37,557 nt of DNA from positions 1 to 37,557 of the forward strand of contig JACRKF010000031.1 in the NCBI GenBank assembly GCA_016219865.1, given 5' to 3'. Source of the DNA: Candidatus Woesearchaeota archaeon (lineage in GTDB: Archaea > Nanobdellota > Nanobdellia > Woesearchaeales > DSVV01). Shown piece by piece: positions 27,723-35,091 of this stretch; the stretch's first letter is position 1; every line of letters begins with the position of its first letter. The position numbers were made by a program, and so were the translations under genes. The notes under the pieces are model-generated. The model saw nothing but the letters and a program-made list of their open reading frames with translations, was not told the DNA's origin and made no database searches.

Positions 27723-30700
27723 ATGCATAAAGAAGAGAAAGAAAAACTAACTACAAGAGAGAATGAAGAACCTCTTAAGAAAGCAGGAGTTTATGATTAT
27801 AAAACTGTAGAACAAACAATCTATGATTTCTGGCAGAAACATAAAATCTATCAAACAATTAAACAAAGAAATGCTTCAGGCAAAAAATTCTATTATCTTG
27901 ATGGGCCACCTTATACTTCTGGAAAAATTCACATAGGGCATGCGTGGGGAAGAGCATTGCGTGATTCAGTTTTACGATATAAACGAGCGCAAGGATTTGA
28001 TGTTTGGGATAGAGCTGGATTTGATATGCACGGATTGCCAACAGAAAATGCTGTGCAAAAGAATTTGGGTTTGCCTTATAAAGAAGATATTGAAAAGTTT
28101 GGTGTTGAGAATTTTATCAAAGAATGTAAAAAATTGTCAGTCAATAATATGAATGGAATGATTCAAGATTTCAAAAAATTAGGAATATGGATGGATTATG
28201 ATAATCCTTATATGCCTGTCAATAATTCTTATATTGAAGGAGAATGGTGGCTTATAAAAAAAGCCCATGAAAATGGCAGATTATATGAAGGATTAAGAAC
28301 AATGACTTGGTGCAGCGAATGCAGTTCTGCGCTTGCAAAACATGAATTAGAATATGAAAAATTAACAGATAAATCAATCTATGTCAAACTTCGTCTTGAA
28401 GGAGATAATAATGAATATCTTATCATCTGGACAACAACACCATGGACAATTCCTTTTAATCTTGCAGTAATTGTTAATCCTGCAATCAAATATGTCAAGG
28501 CAGTTGTTGGAGCAGAAACATGGATTGTTGCAAAAGATCTTGCTGAAACTGTTATAAAAAAAATTTGTGACAAAGATTATAAAATAATTGATGAATTTGA
28601 TGGAAGTTGTCTTGAAGGTTTAAAGTATTTGCATCCTTTTGCGAAATCTATTGATTATTTTAAAGAAATTGCTAAAGAGAATTTTGCATCTCTGCAAAAT
28701 TCTCTTCATCAGGCAATCCGGACTCAAACTAATTCATCCAAGCTGCATACTGTCGTATTGTCGGAAGAACATGTTGATACAACTGCAGGAACTGGATTAG
28801 TGCATTGCGCTCCTGGCTGCGGTCCTGAGGATTATGAAGTTGGACATAGAAATAATCTGCCGCCTTTTAATTTTGTAAATGAACGCGGATATTTTGAAAA
28901 TATGGGAAGTTTTACAAGTTTGCAAGCAAAAGAAGATGACAAAGAATTTATCAGAAGACTTGAAGCAGAGAATGTTGTAGTTGCAACTACGCTAATTGAA
29001 CACGATTATCCTCATTGTTGGAGGCATCATACTCCTGTTATATTTAGAGCAACATCGCAATGGTTCTTTAAAGTAGAGGATTTAACTGCAAATATGAAAG
29101 AGATAAATAAAACAATTTATTGGATGCCAGATTGGGCAGGAAACAGGCAGTTTCATTCTTGGTTAGATAATCTTCGTGATAATTCTATCACAAAACAACG
29201 TTATTGGGGAACACCATTGCCTGTATGGAAATGCAAGTCATGCAATGATTATATTGTAATTGGTGATGCTAAAGAATTATTGCAAATATTGCAGGAAACA
29301 AATTCAGGCGCTAAACTTCCAGAAGATCTGCATAAACCGTATATTGATGCTGTAAAAATTAAATGTAAATGCGGCAAGATAAAAGAAAGAGTGCAGGATG
29401 TCTTAGATGTATGGGTTGATGCCGGATGCGCTTCATGGTTATGTTTGGATTATCCTGTCAGAACTGATTTATTTGAAAAATATTTTCCAGCAGATTTTAT
29501 TCTTGAAGGAAAAGATCAAATTCGCGGCTGGTTTAATCTTTTGTTTGTAGCATCAATGGTGAGCATGAGCAAACATTCTTTTAACACAGTGTATATGCAT
29601 GGTTTTATCAATGATGCAATGGGCAGAAAAATGTCAAAATCACTTGGAAATTATATTCTCCCTCAAGAAGTTATTGAGAAATATGGCAGTGATACATGCA
29701 GGTATTATATGATTGGCGCAGCAAATCCCGGAATGGATCTTAATTATAATTTTGAAGATATGAAAGTTAAGTATAAAAATTTGGGAGTATTGTGGAATAT
29801 CCAAAAATTTCTTGCAGATATGCAGAAAAGTTATGATCTGCATATAAAACAGTTATCTGAGCTTGGTGAAGAAACTGATGAAAAAAAGCTTTGTGTTGAA
29901 GATAAATATATGATTTCACTTCTTCATACAACAATAAAATCAGCAACAGAAAAATTTGAAAAATATCAGATCAATGAAATTCCGTGGGCAATTGAAAATC
30001 TATTTTTGCAATTATCCAGAACTTATATTCAGCTGGTGAGGGATAGAATAGCATTTGGCACTCATGAAGAACGAGAGCAGATATTTTCAATAATTTATGC
30101 TGTACTTTATGAAACACTTAAAATGTTTGCAACAATTGCTCCATTTATTTCAGAAAAGATTTATTTGGAATTAAAAGAAGCATTTTCCGGACTAGGAAAA
30201 GGAAATGCTACTCCAGTAAATTCTGATTTAACTGAAGAAAGCATATCTTTAGTATCATGGCCGAAATATGATGAAAAAAGAATTAATAATGTCTTAGAAA
30301 AACACTTTATTCTTTCCCAAGATGTTATTCAAAGTATTCTTGGCGGAAGAGAGAAAATACAATTAGGGATACGTTGGCCTCTTAAAGAAGCAGTAATTGT
30401 TACAGAAAATGAAGAGTTAAAGGCAGCAGTTGAATCATTAGCATCTACTATTCAAACACAAGCAAATGTAAAAAAAGTGCATATTGTGAAAGAATTTAAG
30501 TCAATCAGTATCAAAGCAAAGCCAAATTTTAAAACACTTGGCCCTGATTTTGGAAAAGATGCTCCTGCAATTATTGGAAAACTTGTGCAAGAAAATGAAC
30601 ATGCAATAATAAAGCATTTAGAACAGGGAACTTTGAAAGTAAAGTTAGATCATCGTGATTGCATTCTGCGCAAAGAACATTTTACTATTGAAAGAAAAGT

Positions 30701-31037
30701 TCCAGATCATTTAGCAGTCTGTGATTTTAGATATGGCGATCTTTATATCGACAAAGAAAGAAATTCAGCGTTGGATGCAGAAGGTTATGCAAGAGAAATA
30801 ATGAGAAGAATTCAAATGCTTCGAAAAGATATTGGACTGCAAAAGAAAGACAGAGTTAGTGTAGTGGTATCTATGGAAAATGATCTTCTTGAGATGATTC
30901 GTCCATTAAGCGGAGATATTCAGGAAAAATGCGGCGCTGATGATCTAGAGGTTTCTCTTGAGTTCAATAGCAAGAAGCATAATATTGAAGAGAAGATAAA
31001 AGGAAAGATTGTGCGGATTGGATTGGATATTGTTTGA
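27723..31037 (+). CDS. ileS: isoleucyl-tRNA synthetase
   Basis: The 1104-residue class I synthetase charges tRNA-Ile. The HIGH motif is His70-His73 in GPPYTSGKIHIGHAWG, the KMSKS loop is near residue 636 (GRKMSKSLGNYI), and the CP1 editing domain that hydrolyses Val-tRNA-Ile spans about 200-430, with WTTTPWTIPFNLAV and GTGLVHCAPGCGPEDYEVG. CxxC zinc sites occur at TWCSECSSAL and WKCKSCNDY. Two regions have extra residues. One, at about 316-341 in the editing domain between LHPFAKS and VVLSEEHVD, is encoded by the palindromic element also in aguB. The other, near residues 820-838, lies over a small hairpin at 30179-30209. The family is a standard archaeal/eukaryotic-like IleRS; it ends 9 nt before the convergent DUF4143 gene. 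Confidence 0.96.
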   Translation: MHKEEKEKLTTRENEEPLKKAGVYDYKTVEQTIYDFWQKHKIYQTIKQRNASGKKFYYLDGPPYTSGKIHIGHAWGRALRDSVLRYKRAQGFDVWDRAGFDMHGLPTENAVQKNLGLPYKEDIEKFGVENFIKECKKLSVNNMNGMIQDFKKLGIWMDYDNPYMPVNNSYIEGEWWLIKKAHENGRLYEGLRTMTWCSECSSALAKHELEYEKLTDKSIYVKLRLEGDNNEYLIIWTTTPWTIPFNLAVIVNPAIKYVKAVVGAETWIVAKDLAETVIKKICDKDYKIIDEFDGSCLEGLKYLHPFAKSIDYFKEIAKENFASLQNSLHQAIRTQTNSSKLHTVVLSEEHVDTTAGTGLVHCAPGCGPEDYEVGHRNNLPPFNFVNERGYFENMGSFTSLQAKEDDKEFIRRLEAENVVVATTLIEHDYPHCWRHHTPVIFRATSQWFFKVEDLTANMKEINKTIYWMPDWAGNRQFHSWLDNLRDNSITKQRYWGTPLPVWKCKSCNDYIVIGDAKELLQILQETNSGAKLPEDLHKPYIDAVKIKCKCGKIKERVQDVLDVWVDAGCASWLCLDYPVRTDLFEKYFPADFILEGKDQIRGWFNLLFVASMVSMSKHSFNTVYMHGFINDAMGRKMSKSLGNYILPQEVIEKYGSDTCRYYMIGAANPGMDLNYNFEDMKVKYKNLGVLWNIQKFLADMQKSYDLHIKQLSELGEETDEKKLCVEDKYMISLLHTTIKSATEKFEKYQINEIPWAIENLFLQLSRTYIQLVRDRIAFGTHEEREQIFSIIYAVLYETLKMFATIAPFISEKIYLELKEAFSGLGKGNATPVNSDLTEESISLVSWPKYDEKRINNVLEKHFILSQDVIQSILGGREKIQLGIRWPLKEAVIVTENEELKAAVESLASTIQTQANVKKVHIVKEFKSISIKAKPNFKTLGPDFGKDAPAIIGKLVQENEHAIIKHLEQGTLKVKLDHRDCILRKEHFTIERKVPDHLAVCDFRYGDLYIDKERNSALDAEGYAREIMRRIQMLRKDIGLQKKDRVSVVVSMENDLLEMIRPLSGDIQEKCGADDLEVSLEFNSKKHNIEEKIKGKIVRIGLDIV
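28676..28723 (+). repeat. in-frame palindromic element inside ileS
   Basis: The stem AGAGAATTTTGC (28676-28687) and GCAAAATTCTCT (28694-28705) closes a 6-nt loop and is followed by GGCAATCCGGAC at 28712-28723. Spacing from GCAAAATTCTC to the 12-mer is 7 nt, the same as in aguB. Length 48 bp, 16 codons. It encodes extra residues in the CP1 editing domain. Confidence 0.88.
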
Positions 31038-31046
31038 TTAAAGTAG

Positions 31047-32309
31047 TTATTCTAACATCCATTTATAAGCTGGCAACACTTGTATTCTTTTGTCTTTTAC
31101 ATTTATCTCTTCTGTTTGTTCATATGTTAGTATTGTTCCTTTTTTTAGTTTGAGTTTATTCATTGCTTCAATCAAACCAGTTATTTCTCTCTCCCTATTC
31201 TCTTTATTCAATATATAGCATACTTGTATGGCTTCTGTTATTTTTGTTCCTTTTTTTGTTATGAAATCACATTCATTTTCATTTGCGTAATAAAATATAT
31301 CATTATTTCTTCTCTTTAATTCAATAAATACCATATTCTCCATTATTTTTCCATTATTCTCTGAAAAATTTACTCCGCATATTTGGTTAAATGCAGAATC
31401 CACCAAGTATATTTTTCTTGGTGAATTAAGCTGTTGTTTTACTGAATAAGAAAATTTAAGCAATTCAAAAAACAAATAAGAATTTCCTAAATAAGATATA
31501 TATTCTTTTACTGTTATTGCATTTCCTAATCCTAGAGCTTTTTTTAATGAATTGTATGTGAATTGCGACGAAATATTTGTGCCAAGCATGTTTATTAGTT
31601 CTTTAATTATTTTATGCATTCTTATAGAGTATCTTGCTATAATATCCTTGTATAAAATATTTTCATAAACTGTTCTAATATATTCATTGTCCTTGTTTTT
31701 TAGGTATTCTGGCAGACCACCTAATGACATATATTCACTAAAGAGTTTTATCAAGCTAATTTTCTTTTCGGCGATGTAAAAATCTTTTTTTTCTAATACG
31801 ATATTCTTAAATTTAAGAAATTCTTTGAAAGAGAAAGGATATACTTCAAAAGATTTATATCTTCCTGTCAATCTTGTGCCAAATTCCTTGCTAAGCAAAG
31901 AAGCATTAGGTCCTGCAATTATAATTTTCTTTCCCTCATCCTGCAATCTTCTAACGAACGTCTCAAATTTTTCGATATTCTGTATTTCATCAAAGAAATA
32001 AATCTTTGCATTGCCATACTCTTCAATAAGAACTTCATTAAGTACTTCAAAATCCTGGGCCATAAAGTCTAAGAATCTTTCATCTTCAAAGTTAACATAG
32101 CACCAACCAGATACATTTTGCATGAGTTCCTTGAGCAATGTAGACTTGCCGCATCTTCTAACACCTGTGAGAATAATTACCCTATTATCTTTAATCCACT
32201 TTAAAATATCGTCAAGCAAATCTCTTCTTACAAAGTTCTGCTTAGTTAAAATTTCTTCTTTTTGTCTTATTACAATTTTCCTTAAAATATCTTTGTCAAC
32301 CATACTCAT
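31047..32309 (-). CDS. AAA-type ATPase with DUF4143 domain
   Basis: The 420-residue protein has an N-terminal AAA domain with Walker A GVRRCGKSTLLK, Walker B AKIYFFDEIQN and the arginine-containing LTGRYKSFEVYPFSFKEFL typical of the family, and a C-terminal DUF4143 part ending LKLKKGTILTYEQTEEINV. Such ATPases are abundant in archaea and often seem mobile or paralogous; their substrate is unknown, and restriction-like C-terminal nuclease folds have been suggested for the DUF4143 region. The ATG at 32309 and an in-frame ATG at 32303 are both possible. Long inverted repeats (32297-32316 and 32341-32360) bracket the promoter and overlap the start codons, which suggests autoregulation. It is convergent with ileS. 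Confidence 0.88.
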   Translation of the reverse strand: MSMVDKDILRKIVIRQKEEILTKQNFVRRDLLDDILKWIKDNRVIILTGVRRCGKSTLLKELMQNVSGWCYVNFEDERFLDFMAQDFEVLNEVLIEEYGNAKIYFFDEIQNIEKFETFVRRLQDEGKKIIIAGPNASLLSKEFGTRLTGRYKSFEVYPFSFKEFLKFKNIVLEKKDFYIAEKKISLIKLFSEYMSLGGLPEYLKNKDNEYIRTVYENILYKDIIARYSIRMHKIIKELINMLGTNISSQFTYNSLKKALGLGNAITVKEYISYLGNSYLFFELLKFSYSVKQQLNSPRKIYLVDSAFNQICGVNFSENNGKIMENMVFIELKRRNNDIFYYANENECDFITKKGTKITEAIQVCYILNKENREREITGLIEAMNKLKLKKGTILTYEQTEEINVKDKRIQVLPAYKWMLE

Positions 32310-32360
32310 TAGTAATTAGTACTTATATATAAATCTTCTCATTAGTAATGAGTGTGGTTG
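32297..32360. promoter_or_regulatory. inverted-repeat operator bracketing the DUF4143 promoter
   Basis: CAACCATACTCATTAGTAAT (32297-32316) and ATTAGTAATGAGTGTGGTTG (32341-32360) are inverted copies with 18 of 20 matches, separated by the TATA-like ACTTATATATAAAT. The right arm also contains the small palindrome CTCATTAGTAATGAG. It fits an autoregulatory operator or the end of an inserted element. Confidence 0.6.
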
Positions 32361-32436
32361 ATAATGGATTTTTTCTTAGTAGTTATTCTTAAGTAGTCCC
32401 AAAATAATAAATAGTAATTATTCAAGGGATAATAAT

Positions 32437-32874
32437 ATGGTTAAGAAAAAGAATATCGCTAAAAAAAATAATGTTAATCTAAAAAAAGACACTACAAATT
32501 ATAAAGCAATTGAATGGATTCTTCGCATAGCTTTATTTGGCGAATTCTTTGGGCATGGTATATTTGCAATACAATTAAAACCGCGATTCTTGGAAATGCT
32601 TGCGGCTTTCACAGGGATTACTGGAGTTTATGCGCAATATACAATGATTACTATTGGGGTTTTTGATATAATTATTGCAATTCTTGCATTAGTTTATCCT
32701 TTGCGATTGATGCTTATCTGGGCATCAATTTGGGGATTCTTAACAGCTTTAGCAAGACCAATTGCTGGAGATCCTGTATGGGATTTTGTAGAGAGATGGG
32801 CAAATTGGGGAATACCATTAGCATTGCTTTATCTGCGAGGATTGCCTAAGAAGATTGGTGATTTGTTTAGATAA
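32437..32874 (+). CDS. DoxX-like integral membrane protein
   Basis: The 145-residue protein has a Lys-rich N-terminus (about 20 residues) and about four membrane segments. The first reads RIALFGEFFGHGIFAI; later parts read YPLRLMLIWASIWGFLTALA and DFVERWANWGIPLALLYL, matching the DoxX/DUF-type four-helix membrane proteins found in bacteria and archaea. No catalytic residue pattern is evident and the role is unknown. The positive N-terminus suggests it is cytoplasmic. It stands alone between the DUF4143 gene and the RelE module. Moderate confidence in the family name. Confidence 0.65.
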   Translation: MVKKKNIAKKNNVNLKKDTTNYKAIEWILRIALFGEFFGHGIFAIQLKPRFLEMLAAFTGITGVYAQYTMITIGVFDIIIAILALVYPLRLMLIWASIWGFLTALARPIAGDPVWDFVERWANWGIPLALLYLRGLPKKIGDLFR

Positions 32875-32882
32875 TCTTTCTC

Positions 32883-32945
32883 TTACATTACTCTTTTAAT
32901 TTCTAGATTATCAAAATCTTTATCATAACTTGCAAATTCACTCTG
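32883..32945 (-). pseudogene. C-terminal scrap of a VapC PIN toxin
   Basis: The minus strand reads EFASYDKDFDNLEIKRVM and a stop, the typical last 18 residues of a VapC (conserved SxDKDF). Nothing upstream of this belongs to a PIN gene; instead the frame joins directly to a sequence resembling the CGAAG-type palindromic repeat (32939-32961). Thus only the 3' end of a toxin gene remains, cut at the repeat. Confidence 0.5.
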
Positions 32946-32961
32946 TTCATTCAAGAAATTT
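32939..32961. repeat. degenerate CGAAG-type repeat at the VapC scar
   Basis: TTCACTCTGTTCATTCAAGAAA is about 80 percent identical to the segment TTCACTTCGTTCACTCAAGA of the copy at 25508-25547. The outer arm on the left is missing. It lies at the junction with the VapC fragment. Confidence 0.45.
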
Positions 32962-32970
32962 ATTTTCGTA

Positions 32971-32998
32971 AAATTTATATACTATAATAACTATAGTA
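32971..32998 (+). promoter_or_regulatory. RelE-module promoter and operator-like palindrome
   Basis: Box A AAATTTATATA (32971-32981) lies 26-30 nt before the ATG at 33007. TACTATA (32980-32986) and TATAGTA (32992-32998) are perfect inverted half sites 5 nt apart, overlapping box A, a likely site for antitoxin binding. Confidence 0.55.
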
Positions 32999-33006
32999 GC
33001 TATAAT

Positions 33007-33210
33007 ATGGCAACAACAATTCAGCTTAGTCAAGAAACAAAAAGTCTTATAGCTACATTTGGTACTAAAGAAGATACCTATGAACATATTATTAAAAGAA
33101 TGTACAAACTTGCAGTTAAAGAGCAGTTGCGTGAGTTCCTTCTCTCTTCAGAAAATACTATCTCTTTAGCAGAAGCTTGCAAGAGGCATATAGAAAAATG
33201 GCAAAAGTAG
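33007..33210 (+). CDS. antitoxin of a RelE-type module
   Basis: The 67-residue protein begins ATTIQLSQETKSLIATFGTK, a ribbon-helix-helix-like start with a strand then helix, and continues with helices (HIIKRMYKLAVKEQLREFLL) and a charged C-terminus. It immediately precedes a RelE/ParE-type toxin gene whose start overlaps its end by 13 nt, the usual antitoxin-first order. A palindrome in the promoter (32980-32998) fits autoregulation. The exact antitoxin family is not certain. Confidence 0.75.
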   Translation: MATTIQLSQETKSLIATFGTKEDTYEHIIKRMYKLAVKEQLREFLLSSENTISLAEACKRHIEKWQK

Positions 33211-33539
33211 AGATTGTTGAAAGCCTCTATGAAGAAATTGAAAAAAAGTTTAAGCAAGATGCAATTAAGATATTTGACTTAATGCATGAGCTTGAAACAA
33301 ATCCGCACAAAGGAAAATTACTTAGCAGTGTTGGCGGTATTGTTATTAAGGAATTGAAGTATAACAATTTTCGTTTTTATTTTATTACTGATGGTTTTAA
33401 GCTGAAGTGCATGACCAAGGATGATCTTGTTGATCTTTTGTTGCGATTTGTAAGGATGTCTGACAAAAATCATCAGCAAGAAACAATCAATGAAATAAAA
33501 TATGTTCTTAAAATGCTTGGAACTAAAGGATTTGATTGA
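33198..33539 (+). CDS. RelE/ParE-family toxin
   Basis: The toxin of 113 residues starts at the ATG 33198 (AKVEIVESLYEEIEKKFKQD), in a frame overlapping the antitoxin stop. The RelE-like core is a helical pair followed by the strand-rich GGIVIKELKYNNFRFYFITD, then LKCMTKDDLVDLLLRFVRMSD and a C-terminal helix. RelE family members cut mRNA in the ribosomal A site; catalytic residues are variable and not assignable here. The longer frame from 33177 would overlap the antitoxin further and is less likely. Confidence 0.78.
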   Translation: MAKVEIVESLYEEIEKKFKQDAIKIFDLMHELETNPHKGKLLSSVGGIVIKELKYNNFRFYFITDGFKLKCMTKDDLVDLLLRFVRMSDKNHQQETINEIKYVLKMLGTKGFD

Positions 33540-34027
33540 AGAAATTTAGCTTAAAGTAAATCTGATACTAAAAGTAAGAATGGTAAATTCTAATTGTGCT
33601 GGTTTTTTCCTATCTCAAACCAATATGTTTGATCTTCATTAAGGATGTAAATAACAGAATATATTCCCTTCTTTTAAATCATCAGAAGTCAAATGGATTC
33701 TAGTAGCTGTTTCTATAAACGCACCGTATGGTCTCCCACCATAAAATTCATCCCAGATTCTTCTTGAAACTGCAAATTCTTCCGGATAAGTTGAAGTTGG
33801 TAATTCAACTAATTCTCTAACTTCTTCAATATCTGGAGAAGAATACTTAATTGACCAATAAAAAACGAATATTAACACGGCACCAACTTTTTATGCATGG
33901 TGGTTGGTACGATGCTAAATACATACAACAAAAGTTTAAGCAAGATATTTATATAAGTTCTTACAATAAATAAAAAAAGATTATAATTTTTAAAAAACGA
34001 CGAACGAAGTGAGGAGGTTTTTTATTT
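33540..34027. other. gene-poor spacer with doubtful minus-strand frame
   Basis: Between the RelE toxin and the next gene lie about 490 bp. A minus-strand frame (33639-33878, GTG start) reads SSPDIEEVRELVELPTSTYP, FAVSRRIWDEFYGGRPYGAF and IETATRIHLTSDDLKEGNIF; its composition is protein-like but it has no recognisable domain and only a GTG start in a hydrophobic lead. It may be a remnant. The rest holds a box A at about 33948-33960 and the palindromic repeat at 33992-34023. Confidence 0.35.
33992..34023. repeat. CGAAG-core repeat in the 5' leader of the conserved gene
   Basis: AAAAAAC (33992-33998) and GTTTTTT (34017-34023) flank GAACGAAGTGA. The right part carries GAGGAGG, which serves as the Shine-Dalgarno of the gene at 34028, so the ribosome-binding site lies within the repeat and next to a pairing arm. 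Confidence 0.7.
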
Positions 34028-34492
34028 ATGAAAAAAGTATTGCGTGATACGCCATTAATGGAGATTACTCTCAGAAGATATGAGCGTCCAGATAAATCTA
34101 ATCCTCGTGAATTAGTGAAAAAATTCTGTTTGAGTATTGGTTTATTGCAGCCAGGTGATTCTCGTGATATCATTGTTGATATTCTCTATGTTTTGTTGCG
34201 CGCAAAACAAGAAAAAAAATTAATGGATTCTGAACAAGTAAAGGATGCAGTTATTGCGCTGCGAAAAGAGTTTAATCTGCAATTGCTTGGTGTGGCATCA
34301 TCAAATGTAAGACGGCAAATAAAGCGATTAAGAGATGTTCTGCTTGTTGAAAAAATAAAAAATGATTATAGAATTATTGAATTTTCACATCTATCAGAGA
34401 TTTATCAGCAGAAATTTGAGCAGTTGTTATTGCCAACAATTGTTTCACGAATAAAAGAATACATGAAAGAAGTTGATGCTGTGTTTGGATAA
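34028..34492 (+). CDS. conserved archaeal protein with winged-helix-like region, 154 aa
   Basis: The protein starts KKVLRDTPLMEITLRRYE and contains KKFCLSIGLLQPGDSRDIIV, followed by VDILYVLLRAKQ, a long central region LGVASSNVRRQIKRLRDVLL and a C-terminal helix (LLLPTIVSRIKEYMKEVDAV). The pattern LLQPGDSRDIIVDILYVLL with NVRRQIKRLRDVLLVEK resembles a conserved protein of DPANN-type archaea with a winged-helix-like recognition helix; I know no function. The strong Shine-Dalgarno GAGGAGG is inside the upstream repeat. Box A at about 33948-33960 predicts a leader of about 45 nt containing the repeat hairpin. Confidence 0.72.
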   Translation: MKKVLRDTPLMEITLRRYERPDKSNPRELVKKFCLSIGLLQPGDSRDIIVDILYVLLRAKQEKKLMDSEQVKDAVIALRKEFNLQLLGVASSNVRRQIKRLRDVLLVEKIKNDYRIIEFSHLSEIYQQKFEQLLLPTIVSRIKEYMKEVDAVFG

Positions 34493-34531
34493 AAAATAAT
34501 AGAAAATTATGTGCGCGAGGGTAAACTCTAT

Positions 34532-34924
34532 ATGAAACGTTTAATCAAAGACAAAAATATACAGAAAATTATAGAAAATGCAAAAAAGGATATGTGTGTT
34601 ATAGCTGTAGGCATATTTGGCAGTTATGCTCGAGGTGAAGAATATCGCGATATTGATGTGTGTATTTTTTTGAAGCCTGGCAAATATTCTAGAAAAAAAC
34701 TGTCTCAGTTGCGATTTTCTTATATATTATTTAATGAGAAATATGATGTGCAGGTATTCCAACAACTCCCGTTGTATATACGAAACCGAATTCTGAAAGA
34801 TGCAAAAATCATTTATTGCAAAAACGAAGATGCGCTTTATGATATTTATTTTGATACAATTAAAAAGTTTGATGATTACAAGCAATATTATGAACAATAT
34901 TTAGAGGGGATTCTCTATGGTTGA
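34532..34924 (+). CDS. MNT-type minimal nucleotidyltransferase (antitoxin of a HEPN/MNT pair)
   Basis: The protein of about 130 residues carries the signature GIFGSYARGEEYRDIDVCIF: Gly30-Ser31 and the metal-binding Asp40/Asp42. The C-terminal part VQVFQQLPLYIRNRILKDAK, IIYCKNEDALYDIYFDTIKK matches MNT proteins that work with HEPN toxins, where the MNT protein AMPylates and neutralises the HEPN RNase. The start is ATG 34532 (GCGAGGG is 11 nt upstream) or GTG 34511; both are in frame. Here the HEPN partner downstream is cut to 22 codons, so the pair is broken. Confidence 0.82.
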   Translation: MKRLIKDKNIQKIIENAKKDMCVIAVGIFGSYARGEEYRDIDVCIFLKPGKYSRKKLSQLRFSYILFNEKYDVQVFQQLPLYIRNRILKDAKIIYCKNEDALYDIYFDTIKKFDDYKQYYEQYLEGILYG

Positions 34925-34985
34925 TGTTATAAATGATAAAAGATTTAGAAAATATGAAACAACATACAGATATTATGATATTTAA
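34917..34985 (+). pseudogene. truncated HEPN partner
   Basis: An ATG at 34917 overlaps the MNT stop by 8 nt, the normal position of the HEPN gene, and reads MVDVINDKRFRKYETTYRYY then stops after 22 residues (MVDxI...R is a typical HEPN start). A second frame at 34933-35040 gives 35 residues without recognised domain. So the toxin has been lost beyond its first helix. Confidence 0.5.
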
Positions 34986-35091
34986 AAATGAGATAATGGA
35001 TTTTATAAAAGAAAATAAAGTTCAGAATAAAAAGGTTTAAATATTAGCTCTCACAGAGATTTACTATATACAAAAAAGTGGGTAAAGGAAA

